NCBI GenBank assembly: GCA_030427525.1 | Contig: JAUIBD010000006.1 | Location: 1-50,536, forward strand | Length of the DNA: 50,536 nucleotides | DNA from: a bacterium | GTDB lineage: Bacteria > Patescibacteriota > Saccharimonadia > Saccharimonadales > Saccharimonadaceae | Direction: 5' to 3' | In this document: piece after piece, positions 1-8,113 of the stretch | How the letters are laid out: each line of letters starts with the position of its first letter | How positions within the stretch are numbered: the stretch's first letter is position 1 | Made by a program: the position numbers and the translations under genes | Notes under the pieces: model-generated | The model's input: only the letters and a program-made list of their open reading frames with translations | Database searches by the model: none | What the model was told of the DNA's origin: nothing

Positions 1-1
1 C

Positions 2-73
2 AAAAATGAATCAAGGGGCGGTTTTTCTGGCGGGGCGCGCGACAGCTTTAGCTGGCGCAGGCGTCGGGGCTGA
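2..73 (+). CDS. C-terminal tail of an Arg/Gly-rich protein (partial, 5' end outside window)
   Basis: An open frame enters from the left edge and stops at TGA 71-73. The readable 23 residues are rich in Gly, Ser, Arg and aromatic residues and end in a run of four Arg and a Gly. Such tails occur on bacterial RNA-binding proteins (for example DEAD-box helicases or RRM proteins), but the domain that would identify it lies outside the window. A short hairpin (AGCAC-TTC-GTGCT, 79-91) follows the stop without a T-tract. Other frames are also open over this short stretch, so the assignment is weak. Confidence 0.3.
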   Translation, partial: KNESRGGFSGGARDSFSWRRRRG

Positions 74-139
74 GCTTCAGCACTTCGTGCTAAAATGGGT
101 TCGAGCCTTTTCGTAGAGAGGCACCAATTTAGAGTATCC

Positions 140-814
140 ATGAAGTATATTACTTGCCTCCATTCATTTATTTTTGACACAGATACATTTGCATCGGCTG
201 TCGCAAACCACGAAGCAATCGAAATCGATATATCGCTCGATGATAACGGAAATCCATATATTGGACACCCTCTTTCCTGGTATATTTTTCATCATAAAAG
301 CTTCAAAGAGCCTATTCGTCTCGATACGGCGCTAGAAATGCTGAAGCATACGCCGAATACAAAAGTCGTTTTTGATATAAAGCAAAAACAAGCAGTAGAC
401 TCGGTCATGAGCATTGTGAACGAAATAGGTGCTGAAAGATGTTTTATTCACGCATTTGCGAGCGAATTGGTTCTTGACCCTGAAGAAACAAAAAAAGAGC
501 CACAGCGGAAACATGAAAATATACCTACGCACACTTTGCAACGCCTGAAAGCAGAACTCAATGTTCCTATCATTGTCAGCGCACGTGGCATTGATAGTGC
601 AGCAGACTTGGAGTCAAGGCGGCTTTGGAAAACACTTGCTAATATGCGCAATGTTATCGACTTCTTCAACCCAGGTATTACAGACAGTCCTTACGACGTT
701 TCTGAATTGCAGAAAAAGCTTCAGGCTTACGAAATTGGCCAGACTATCAATATAGACGAGCAGCAGCCGCCTAAAACTGGCAAAGTTTTCTGTTTTACGA
801 ACAAAAAAATATGA
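140..814 (+). CDS. Putative PLC-like / GDPD-type phosphodiesterase (TIM-barrel)
   Basis: A 224-aa protein if started at ATG 140; the frame also opens at ATG 95, but that adds 15 residues without a family match. The N-terminal part has the layout of glycerophosphodiester phosphodiesterase-like and FAM151-like barrels: an early His, then EIDISLDDNGNPYIGHP (acidic metal-ligand strand followed by HP), later VVFDIK. The C-terminal half is poorly conserved in my reading. No signal peptide or membrane segment is seen, so it is probably cytosolic. It stands alone: the next gene is convergent, 32 bp away. The superfamily is reasonably supported; the substrate is unknown. A different PLC-like barrel is possible. 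Confidence 0.45.
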   Translation: MKYITCLHSFIFDTDTFASAVANHEAIEIDISLDDNGNPYIGHPLSWYIFHHKSFKEPIRLDTALEMLKHTPNTKVVFDIKQKQAVDSVMSIVNEIGAERCFIHAFASELVLDPEETKKEPQRKHENIPTHTLQRLKAELNVPIIVSARGIDSAADLESRRLWKTLANMRNVIDFFNPGITDSPYDVSELQKKLQAYEIGQTINIDEQQPPKTGKVFCFTNKKI

Positions 815-846
815 TCTGATATTTCTCTGTGTGCACTGCGATGAAC

Positions 847-2451
847 TTAGAACTGCGGCAATTCACCGCGTCGTGATGCGTCGTAGTGCGACTGAAGGTT
901 TTTACCGACATCTTGTGACTTGCCGTGCTCTTTTGCGCCTGTATTCAGGATGCCACGTGGGTCAAAGATGTCTTTAATCTGTTTGAACAGTTCATTTACT
1001 TCAGGGTCGGCTTGCTCTGCAATGAATGTGCGAAGGCGGCCTTCGCCACTATCGCCGAAGAATACACCGTTATGTTCAACCACAAGTTTCTGGTATTCGT
1101 TCATGAGTGTAAACATCTTTTTCTTGTCTTCAGCAGTTCCCACATGCAGCTGCGGGCGTGTGTACCATATTTCATCAAGTGGCCTGCCATAAATTGGTAG
1201 CTCTAGGTGGTATTTCGCCGCAAGACGGTCTACTGCAGTAGCAAAATCTTCAAAACGGTCAATCGGGACGAATACGCCGTCGACAAGTGGTGGCGTAGCA
1301 TGGCCTGTACCTGTATGCATGAGCGAATAAGATGTAACTTGGTGAACACTGTGTAGCTCACTCACCGTTTCGTCTTTGGCGTGCTCCACCGAACCACCTA
1401 GCTCTGCAAAAATCTTTGAAAGTCGTTTTACCTTGTGCGAGCGCGCTCGTTCGCTGAAATCATTGAATGAAGCCACAATAACGGCTGCCACCGCGCCTTC
1501 TTTAGCAGCATCCTCATAGAAATTGAACTCTTTTCCTTGCTTTTTGGCACGTTCAAAGTACGGGCCTTCAATATATTCAAGGGCGCTCGGCGAAAGTTGT
1601 TCTGCTGCATCGATAGCATCATGGGCGTCTACGTGCTTGTTGAAGGCTGCCACTACGACAGCAGGTGTCTGGTTTACATATTCTGCCTTTAATATCATCT
1701 CGGAGATGATACCAAGCGTTCCTTGGCTACCAAGAAACAGTGGCGAGAGGTCGAAACCGTCTTTGGTTTTTACCTCAGCAATACTGGCATAGCCAGCGTG
1801 GTCTAAACTGTCGTCGAAGCTAAGTCTTTCTTGGATAAGTTGCTTATTTTGCTTTATCAACCCGTCTACCTCGCGATAAATGTCACCTTCAAAGTTGTCG
1901 AGCTTCTTTTTTTTCTCAAGTTCGCGCTTGCTGAGTCTATGCGTTTGAATTACATCACCACTCGATAACACGACTTCGAGTTTTTGCACTGACTTGAGTG
2001 TATGACGAGACCGTGACAAAACACCACCTACTGTTGCCGTACCAGGCTGATACTGAAGCTTGGAAATGCTCGTACCATGAATACTGAGCGTATTTTGCAG
2101 CGAGGAAACTGTAACACCTGGTTGTAAACGCACTAATTTTTGCTTGCTATCGTATTCGAATATTCGATTCATGTGCGCTTCTGTCGAAACAATAAGCCCC
2201 TTGCCTATAGCGCCTCCGGTTTTGTCGCTGCCGCTACCACGCACAATAATTGGCAGCGTATGGCCCTTAAGTGAAAGTTGCCATGAAAAACGAGCGATCT
2301 TTCGTACATCATTAGTGATCATCGGAAATACCACCGCGTCTGGTGTGATACTCAACAGACTACCGTCTGACGCATATGCAGCTCTAATAGACGGATCTAC
2401 CGTTACTTCACCTAAAATGTGTTTGTTTAAATATTCAGCAATTTTACTCAC
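847..2451 (-). CDS. FAD-binding oxidoreductase, GlcD / D-lactate dehydrogenase type
   Basis: A 534-aa flavoprotein of the PCMH family that oxidises a D-2-hydroxyacid such as glycolate or D-lactate. The N-terminal FAD domain shows VVFPMITNDVRKIARF, the VRGSGSDKTGGAIGKGLIVST pyrophosphate loop (read as RGSGSDKTGGA), QPGTATVGGVLS and FLGSQGTLGIISE. The C-terminal FAD-oxidase domain ends with IFDPRGILNTG, as in the family. The start is GTG 2451, with GGAG about 9 nt upstream and a possible -10 (TACAAT) further up. The length fits the single-subunit type. No Fe-S cysteine clusters are present, so electrons probably pass to another acceptor. The exact substrate cannot be told from sequence. Confidence 0.8.
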   Translation of the reverse strand: MSKIAEYLNKHILGEVTVDPSIRAAYASDGSLLSITPDAVVFPMITNDVRKIARFSWQLSLKGHTLPIIVRGSGSDKTGGAIGKGLIVSTEAHMNRIFEYDSKQKLVRLQPGVTVSSLQNTLSIHGTSISKLQYQPGTATVGGVLSRSRHTLKSVQKLEVVLSSGDVIQTHRLSKRELEKKKKLDNFEGDIYREVDGLIKQNKQLIQERLSFDDSLDHAGYASIAEVKTKDGFDLSPLFLGSQGTLGIISEMILKAEYVNQTPAVVVAAFNKHVDAHDAIDAAEQLSPSALEYIEGPYFERAKKQGKEFNFYEDAAKEGAVAAVIVASFNDFSERARSHKVKRLSKIFAELGGSVEHAKDETVSELHSVHQVTSYSLMHTGTGHATPPLVDGVFVPIDRFEDFATAVDRLAAKYHLELPIYGRPLDEIWYTRPQLHVGTAEDKKKMFTLMNEYQKLVVEHNGVFFGDSGEGRLRTFIAEQADPEVNELFKQIKDIFDPRGILNTGAKEHGKSQDVGKNLQSHYDASRRGELPQF

Positions 2452-2570
2452 CCGTTGCTTCTCCGTATTTTCGTACTTATTGTATCATACCACAAGCGGT
2501 ATAGATTTAAAGGGCTTTATATCTAGAGAAAGTTTTGCTATGATTGTGTAGCACCAAACTACGTTTATCT

Positions 2571-2655
2571 GCGGATGTGGTGGAATTGGTAGACACGCAT
2601 GCCTTAGGAGCATGTGCCTCCGGGCGTGAAGGTTCAAGTCCTTTCATCCGCACCA
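2571..2655 (+). tRNA. tRNA-Leu (anticodon UAG), CCA encoded
   Basis: The acceptor stem GCGGATG pairs with CATCCGC, with discriminator A and CCA encoded at 2653-2655. The anticodon stem CATGC/GCATG (2598-2602 and 2610-2614) encloses the loop CTTAGGA, giving anticodon TAG at 2605-2607, which reads CUA and other CUN leucine codons. A long variable arm and the T-loop GGTTCAAGTC follow, as expected for a class II tRNA. It sits alone between two minus-strand genes; TATGAT at 2539-2544 may be its -10 box. Confidence 0.95.
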
Positions 2656-2699
2656 AGATAAGATTTCTACGGAAGTCTTATTTTTAATTTTGTTACACT

Positions 2700-3269
2700 T
2701 TACAAAAATGCTATCTGTATACCGGTTATTTTGAGTAATCCTATGTACGCAGCAATTGTGGCGGCAAAAAGGATGATATTTATGTACATTTTCTTGCGCC
2801 TAGATATAAGCTTCGCTTTTTTATTTTTTGCTGCAGCAACATCAACGATTTCGTCGTCAAAGACGAGATTGATATATGTACCCGCCGCAGATAAAGCCAG
2901 GATTATCCATAATGGCCATGGAGTAGTGAGAATTATATAGAAGAGCTGGGTTATAGCCGCCTTGTCAAACGTCGCCGGACTAAAGATCATATAGCCAATT
3001 ACTACGGCTGCACCGATAGCCCATACAAAATACTGCGTGACGAGCATCCGTATACCAAGTAGCAGCCGTACAGGAAATGCAATCAGAAGCCCGCCGTCAG
3101 CAACAGGCGTGGCAAATATAAAAAATGCCCACGTTAGCAATGTGACGCCGATACCCAGTGCGATACCATAGTGAACTATCATATACGTTAAATATGCAAG
3201 TACAGCCAGCAAAACGGCTACAAACCGCCAGAATTTATGTCTGTGCTTTATGTGTGTTTTTGTAGGCAT
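2700..3269 (-). CDS. Conserved-type polytopic membrane protein, function unknown
   Basis: A 189-aa very hydrophobic protein with a basic N-terminus (His/Lys-rich, about residues 1-14) and roughly five predicted membrane helices: about 15-34, 36-54, 78-98, 104-130 and 160-182. The stretch between the last two helices is charged and Lys-rich (about 133-160), probably cytosolic. No catalytic motif is recognised. ATG 3269 is preceded by TATAAT (3283-3278 on this strand) with an 8-nt spacer, so the mRNA has almost no leader. It lies downstream of rsmD but has its own promoter. I do not recognise a named family. Confidence 0.7.
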   Translation of the reverse strand: MPTKTHIKHRHKFWRFVAVLLAVLAYLTYMIVHYGIALGIGVTLLTWAFFIFATPVADGGLLIAFPVRLLLGIRMLVTQYFVWAIGAAVVIGYMIFSPATFDKAAITQLFYIILTTPWPLWIILALSAAGTYINLVFDDEIVDVAAAKNKKAKLISRRKKMYINIILFAATIAAYIGLLKITGIQIAFL

Positions 3270-3277
3270 TCGCCCCT

Positions 3278-3283
3278 ATTATA
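3278..3283 (-). promoter_or_regulatory. -10 box TATAAT, 8 nt before start codon
   Basis: TATAAT on the minus strand, 8 nt upstream of ATG 3269; transcription is expected to begin 1-2 nt before the start codon. No Shine-Dalgarno sequence fits in this space. Confidence 0.55.
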
Positions 3284-3314
3284 CGCTTTTGTTTATAAAA
3301 GAAAAAAGCGCTTC

Positions 3315-3857
3315 TTAGCGCTCTCGGCGGAAGTAGGTAAGGTTCGCTGATCCATAACTACGATTGTCCACCACAACAACTCCGGTTCTGGGCGAGACCT
3401 CACCTCTTCCTGGGTGCGATAATACCATAAGCGCAGTTGGTTTGAGTAGCCCCATGAGCTTCGTGGCTGTGGATAACTGTGGATCGTGATATGGCGGATC
3501 GGCGAAAATTATATCGAAATCATCTGTAGTTGTCGTATCAAGCCAATTATTGACTGTGGTTTTAACGACCGTTGTGTTTTTATCTACGTCCAGAACTTTT
3601 GCATTGTTTGCGATGATTTTTGCTGCAATACGATCTTTCTCAATAAACACTACTTCACTCGCACCGCGGCTAAGCGCTTCAAAGCCAACACTTCCAGAGC
3701 CCGCAAATGCATCAAGCACTCGCGCACCCCTGATCTCGTCACCGATGCTATTAAACATGGCGTTGCGGATTCGTTCACTCATTGCATGTGTCGATCTTCG
3801 GCCGGGAGCGTCGATAATCCGTCCACCCAAATATCCGGCTATTAGGCGTACGTTCAT
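3315..3857 (-). CDS. rsmD: 16S rRNA (guanine(966)-N2)-methyltransferase RsmD
   Basis: Methylates G966 of 16S rRNA in assembled 30S particles using S-adenosylmethionine. The 180-aa protein has the RsmD N-terminus (MNVRLIAGYLGGRIIDAPG, then RSTHAMSERIRNAMFNSIG), the SAM loop LDAFAGSGSVGFEALSRGA, and the catalytic DPPY motif in IIFADPPYHDP. The start at 3857 is preferred over an upstream in-frame ATG (3899) because it matches the family and overlaps the stop of the previous gene as ATGA (3854-3857), a typical sign of translational coupling. It is the last gene of the recG operon. Confidence 0.92.
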   Translation of the reverse strand: MNVRLIAGYLGGRIIDAPGRRSTHAMSERIRNAMFNSIGDEIRGARVLDAFAGSGSVGFEALSRGASEVVFIEKDRIAAKIIANNAKVLDVDKNTTVVKTTVNNWLDTTTTDDFDIIFADPPYHDPQLSTATKLMGLLKPTALMVLSHPGRGEVSPRTGVVVVDNRSYGSANLTYFRRER

Positions 3858-4678
3858 TTGTGCTCCTGTTTCTGTGCGTTCATGTACGCATGGTACCACA
3901 CCAGCGTGACCGCCATTATGATGCGAGGCAACAACTCTTTATTTGAAACCCGAGCGAGCTCGCTAGTCCACCCCGATTTTTTAAATTTTTCGTACATCTC
4001 CAGTGCAGCAACTTCTTTTACTAGTCGTATGTAAACCGCCTCAAATCCATCGTCATGCAAATGTTCGATATCGTGCTCGGAAGGTAAACCCGAACCAAAA
4101 CGATAGGGTTTGGCTGTTGTTGCAACTCCTGCCTCAAACAATGTATGAGTAGTCATGATGCCTTTTGCACCCCAGTACTGCCAATTGTTTTTTAATTTCT
4201 CGCGCTTAGAATTGCCCGCCATAACCATTTTTCCGCGTACTTTTTGTAATTTAGCGGTATCTGTATGTTTCATGTCGCGAAGCTGGGCTTCGTACGGCTC
4301 GTGGTGAGCAGGTGTTAAGCCGTCTACTACCGCATGTGCAAGCCAGGCAGCTTCAAAGCTAGCCCGTTCGTTGTCGTGAGCAGCGAGTGCAGCCGATAAG
4401 TTATTTATATGGTCATGAATCGACTCAAGTAGCTGGCCGTCATGTGGCTTATCTGGATCGATAAAATGCCAAGGTTCATCGCGACCCGGGCTCTTTAACT
4501 TCACACCGTCGGGACCACGCGAGCCTTCAAAGTGCAAAATTTCGGGAATTCGCGGAAAGTCAATTGGATGGTCGAACAGCGTATTTAGGTGCTTTCTGGC
4601 GACACGATTAATCTTCTGGTGCGTGCCGAGATGACGACCAGATTTGCCTTGTTTGGGAAGCGGACCAAAAGAATACAT
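3854..4678 (-). CDS. Zinc-dependent phospholipase C-like protein
   Basis: A 274-aa protein resembling the Zn_dep_PLPC / S1-P1-type fold. Its histidine-rich helical pattern includes GTHQKINRVA near residue 20, WHFIDPD near 71, and AWLAHAVVDGLTPAHHEPY near 110-130, where His and Asp residues would bind the metals. No signal peptide is apparent, although secreted relatives have one, so it may act inside the cell or be exported differently. The start codon lies 1 bp after the recG stop and its stop overlaps rsmD. The substrate (phospholipid or phosphodiester) is not predictable. Confidence 0.6.
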   Translation of the reverse strand: MYSFGPLPKQGKSGRHLGTHQKINRVARKHLNTLFDHPIDFPRIPEILHFEGSRGPDGVKLKSPGRDEPWHFIDPDKPHDGQLLESIHDHINNLSAALAAHDNERASFEAAWLAHAVVDGLTPAHHEPYEAQLRDMKHTDTAKLQKVRGKMVMAGNSKREKLKNNWQYWGAKGIMTTHTLFEAGVATTAKPYRFGSGLPSEHDIEHLHDDGFEAVYIRLVKEVAALEMYEKFKKSGWTSELARVSNKELLPRIIMAVTLVWYHAYMNAQKQEHK

Positions 4679-4679
4679 A

Positions 4680-6713
4680 TTAGTTTAGTGTTGTTACGCG
4701 CTGGTAATACTCTACCTGCTTCGCTAACTCTTTATATTGTAACAAGCTTGCGCCACTTGCTATGAAGTCTTGAGCAGCTTTTGAGGCTTTTACAATAAGT
4801 TCAGCATCTGCCAGGCTGGCAATCTGTAAATTAAGCTCACCGTGCTGTGCACGACCATAAATTTCGCCCGGACCTCGCAGTTTCAAATCAACTTCTGCCA
4901 AATAAAACCCATCGTTAGATTTTTCTACTTCTCGCAGGCGCTGACTCGGTTTTTTACTATCGCTGGTTAATAGATAGCAGTAGCTTTTGTGCTCGCTGCG
5001 GCCAACGCGTCCGCGCAGCTGATGCAACTGGCTTAATCCATACTGGTCGGCGTCTTCGATTAGCATTACGGTCGCATTTGGCACGTCAACACCAACTTCA
5101 ACCACTGTGGTACTGACCAGGATGTCTAGTTTTCCTTCGGCAAAATCTTTCATGACCGATTCTTTCTCGGCTGGTTTCATGCGCCCATGCAGCAAGCCTA
5201 TTCTACGGTGGCTAAAGACAGAATTTTTCAAGTTTCGATATTCCAACTCGACACTTTTCGTATCGTTCATCGGGTTGTTATCTATTAACTTGCATACGAT
5301 GTATACTTGGCGACCAGTTGCAATCTCGCTATCAATCGTTTCGTACAGTGCCTTGCGGCTTGTGGGCGCCCAAATTTTTGTCTGGATTGGTTGTCGGTTT
5401 TTTGGCTTTTGTTTGATAATCGAAACATCCAGCTCTCCGTAGAGCGTCAGAGCGAGGCTTCTGGGTATTGGCGTTGCAGTCATTGCGAGTAGATGTGGCA
5501 TGCGCTCAGACTTTTCTAGTAGTTTTTGGCGCTGCTCTACGCCAAATCGATGCTGCTCGTCGATGACAACAAAACCAAGTTTATGAAATTGTACAGGAGG
5601 CTGCAGCAAGGCGTGCGTGCCCACTATAATATCAATGTCACCTCTTTTTAACGCCGCTAACAGTTCTACTCTTGCCTTACTCTTTACTGAGCCTGTGAGT
5701 AGCGCGACACTAACATTAAAGGGTGTTAACAGCCTACTCAAAGTCTCGGCATGTTGTGACGCCAATATCTCAGTAGGGGCCAGTATAGCGGACTGGAAGC
5801 CGTGACTCGCTGCCTGTCGTGCCGCCAGCCCAGCAACAACCGTCTTGCCAGCGCCAACGTCACCTTGCAACAAGCGGTTCATCGGTGTTTCTTTTTCAAA
5901 ATCTTGCAAAATATCCCAGGCAGCTTGTTTTTGAGCCGGTGTGAGCTCGAATGGTAAGACTTTAACAAACGTTTGCACCGTCGTTTGCTCGAACGGAATG
6001 TGCCAGCCTTCTAACTTTGCATTTGCCTGTTTGTTTAGCTGCGCCGCTAAAACGAGGTAAAATAATTCATCAAATCCAAGACGTTGACGTGCGATATTTA
6101 TTTCGCTAGTGTTCGTCGGGAAATGCATACCTAGCAGCGCATCATTTATACTTGCAAGCTGATTCGTTCGTACAATATCTTCTGGCAGTGGATCTGGCAA
6201 CATTGTCATGAGCGGCCGTAGTTCGGACAATATCTTTCGCACAAGCTGGCTTTTCAGGCCCTTTATTGCTGGATATATCGGTAATAGCCTGTCCGTCTGA
6301 ACCGGCATGTCGCTGACTTTTTCTGCGCTAGGGTTTGTGAGCTGATGGCGATTGTAGGAAAATTCGAACTCGCCTGAAAAATAAAATTCTTGTTTTGGGT
6401 CTTTAAACTGTGCTGTACGGTAGGCTTGATTGAACCACACTGCCTGTAATTTGCCCGATTCATCCGCGAGCGTTGCCGTTGTTATTGCCATACCACGGCG
6501 TACGTGCCGAGTTGAGATAGACTCACAGCGTGCTTTGATTGTCCGTTTGCCTGGCGTGATGTCGCCAATAGGTGTTACTTCAGAAAAGTCTTCATGTTTT
6601 CGTGGGAAGAAATACAGCAAATCGCCTACCGTATGAAGATTGGCCGCGGCGAATTGTTCAGCTGTTTTTTCGCCAACACCTTTTACCGATTCAAGTGACG
6701 TAGTAAGCCTCAT
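4680..6713 (-). CDS. recG: ATP-dependent DNA helicase RecG
   Basis: Branch-migration helicase that reverses stalled forks and processes Holliday junctions. The 677-aa protein has a wedge/OB domain (about 1-200, starting with an HhH-like LESVKGVGEKTAEQF), Walker A GDVGAGKT at 284-291, a DEQH box, LLAMTATPIPRSL (motif III), and motif VI QLRGRVGRSEHKSYCYLL. The C-terminal LRGPGEIYGRAQHG block is the RecG-type signature (TRG region). It heads an operon with the PLC-like gene and rsmD. The start at 6713 is fixed by TACACT 6 nt upstream, predicting a leaderless message. Confidence 0.97.
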   Translation of the reverse strand: MRLTTSLESVKGVGEKTAEQFAAANLHTVGDLLYFFPRKHEDFSEVTPIGDITPGKRTIKARCESISTRHVRRGMAITTATLADESGKLQAVWFNQAYRTAQFKDPKQEFYFSGEFEFSYNRHQLTNPSAEKVSDMPVQTDRLLPIYPAIKGLKSQLVRKILSELRPLMTMLPDPLPEDIVRTNQLASINDALLGMHFPTNTSEINIARQRLGFDELFYLVLAAQLNKQANAKLEGWHIPFEQTTVQTFVKVLPFELTPAQKQAAWDILQDFEKETPMNRLLQGDVGAGKTVVAGLAARQAASHGFQSAILAPTEILASQHAETLSRLLTPFNVSVALLTGSVKSKARVELLAALKRGDIDIIVGTHALLQPPVQFHKLGFVVIDEQHRFGVEQRQKLLEKSERMPHLLAMTATPIPRSLALTLYGELDVSIIKQKPKNRQPIQTKIWAPTSRKALYETIDSEIATGRQVYIVCKLIDNNPMNDTKSVELEYRNLKNSVFSHRRIGLLHGRMKPAEKESVMKDFAEGKLDILVSTTVVEVGVDVPNATVMLIEDADQYGLSQLHQLRGRVGRSEHKSYCYLLTSDSKKPSQRLREVEKSNDGFYLAEVDLKLRGPGEIYGRAQHGELNLQIASLADAELIVKASKAAQDFIASGASLLQYKELAKQVEYYQRVTTLN

Positions 6714-6719
6714 ACCTAC

Positions 6720-6725
6720 AGTGTA
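6720..6725 (-). promoter_or_regulatory. -10 box TACACT, 6 nt before recG ATG (leaderless)
   Basis: The minus-strand hexamer ends 6 nt before ATG 6713, so +1 should be the A of ATG. No convincing -35 and no room for a ribosome binding site. Confidence 0.6.
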
Positions 6726-6734
6726 CTATGATGA

Positions 6735-6760
6735 TACACTAGAAGTAGCAAACAAGGAGG
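6735..6760 (+). promoter_or_regulatory. -10 box and strong Shine-Dalgarno of the phosphohexomutase gene
   Basis: TACACT (6735-6740) or TATGAT (6727-6732) can serve as -10. A strong AAGGAGG follows within 6754-6760 just before ATG 6764. The gene is leadered, unlike its divergent neighbour recG. Confidence 0.5.
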
Positions 6761-6763
6761 TAT

Positions 6764-8113
6764 ATGGATTTCCCATCACAGATTTTTAAAGCCTACGACA
6801 TTCGTGGCAAAGTGAATACTGAACTAACGACTGATCTATGTGAGCGCGTGGGTGCTGCAACTGCAAACTGGCTACCTACCGAGGGCATTGTGGCTGTTGG
6901 ACGCGACATGCGACCAGATTCAAAACAGTTAGCAGACGCATTGATTCAGGGTCTTCGTTCGCAGGGTCGTGACGTGTGGGATATTGGCGAAGTAACTAGT
7001 GACATGATTTATTTTGCCGTTGGTGCCTACGACCTAGCTGGTGGTGCCGTGGTAACAGCTAGCCACAACGCCGGTGATTATAACGGCATAAAAATTTACC
7101 GCGACAAAGTAACGCCTGTTGGGCTCGACAGCGGCCTTGATGCGATTCGTGATAGCGCACGCGATGGTGAATTTGCTCCAGCCGAACAGCAAGGTAGCCT
7201 TGAGGCAAAGGATATTACCAGCGAGTGGGTTGATCATGCGCTCTCTAGCATCGATCCTTCTGCATGGCCAAAGTTCAGCATCGCTATAGATGCGGGCAAT
7301 GGTATGGCAGGGGCAATACTACCAAGCGTATTAGAGCGCCTGCCTATCGATGCAGAGCGAATGTACTTTGAGCTTGATGGAACGTTTCCTAACCACGAAG
7401 CAAATCCACAAAACCCCGATAACTTGAAAGACCTTGTAGCGAAAGTACAGCAAAATAATTATGACTTCGGCCTGGCGTTCGATGGTGATGGCGACCGCGC
7501 TGGCTTTGTTGATGATTTGGGACGACCAGTCCTCGGCACTGATTTGATATCTATCGTGGCTAAAATGGTACTCGAGAAAAACCCGCACACGAAGGTTGTG
7601 CACGATGTTAGAACAAGTCGTGCCACCAAAGAGCTAATCGCCGAATGGGGTGGCGAACCCGTACGGACAAAGGCAGGTCGAGTATACATAGGTGCATTGG
7701 TACGAGAAGTTGGCGCAAAATTTGGCGGAGAGACCACAGGTCACCTCTTCTTTGCCAGCAATTACGACGCTGATTCCGGCTTGATCGCCGCATTGTATGT
7801 CATGCAGGCGATTGCAGAATCTGGCAAAAAACTTTCAGAACTAGTGGATGAATATCGCCGCTACGTTATGCCAGCAGAAATCAACTTTGAAACCACCGCA
7901 AAAGACGCGGTAATTACTGATCTAAAGGTGCATTATACAGATGAAAAGCAAGATGAATTAGATGGTCTAACTGTGGAAGCAACAGATTTCTGGTTTAACC
8001 TGCGCGGAAGCAACACTGAACCAGTAATTCGGCTTAACATTGAGGCAAATTCACAAGAGCTGCTCGATAAAGAGCTAGCTGTTATCCAAGAAATCGTTGC
8101 CAAGCACGCCTAG
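6764..8113 (+). CDS. Phosphomannomutase / phosphoglucomutase
   Basis: Alpha-D-phosphohexomutase (ManB/AlgC type) that interconverts hexose 1- and 6-phosphates, feeding sugar-nucleotide synthesis. In 449 aa it shows FKAYDIRG (7-15), the phosphoserine loop TASHN at 98-102 (catalytic Ser100), the metal loop DGDGDR at 240-245, the sugar-binding ETTGH near 324, and the phosphate-binding RGSNTEP near 414. The loop after TASHN reads AGDYNGIK where many relatives have PxxYNGIK. It has a strong Shine-Dalgarno. Its stop overlaps that of tyrS by 4 bp. With galU elsewhere in the window it could supply UDP-glucose, if it accepts glucose phosphate. Confidence 0.9.
   Translation: MDFPSQIFKAYDIRGKVNTELTTDLCERVGAATANWLPTEGIVAVGRDMRPDSKQLADALIQGLRSQGRDVWDIGEVTSDMIYFAVGAYDLAGGAVVTASHNAGDYNGIKIYRDKVTPVGLDSGLDAIRDSARDGEFAPAEQQGSLEAKDITSEWVDHALSSIDPSAWPKFSIAIDAGNGMAGAILPSVLERLPIDAERMYFELDGTFPNHEANPQNPDNLKDLVAKVQQNNYDFGLAFDGDGDRAGFVDDLGRPVLGTDLISIVAKMVLEKNPHTKVVHDVRTSRATKELIAEWGGEPVRTKAGRVYIGALVREVGAKFGGETTGHLFFASNYDADSGLIAALYVMQAIAESGKKLSELVDEYRRYVMPAEINFETTAKDAVITDLKVHYTDEKQDELDGLTVEATDFWFNLRGSNTEPVIRLNIEANSQELLDKELAVIQEIVAKHA

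Noticed and set aside
79-91. Hairpin AGCAC-TTC-GTGCT as an intrinsic terminator
   Set aside because: The stem is only 5 bp and is followed by AAAA on the plus strand, so no T-tract supports termination.
95-139. Upstream start (ATG 95) for the phosphodiesterase-like gene
   Set aside because: The 15 extra residues show no family similarity and lie over the hairpin region after the preceding gene. ATG 140 fits better, although no clear ribosome site decides it.
3854-3857. Recoded TGA (Gly) as in Gracilibacteria
   Set aside because: TGA acts as a normal stop in several tightly coupled gene ends (ATGA overlaps at 3854, 35774, 41728 and 46501), and no gene needs read-through.
3486-3909. Plus-strand open frames of 119 aa opposite rsmD
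   Set aside because: Shadows of rsmD; no ribosome site and no domain pattern.
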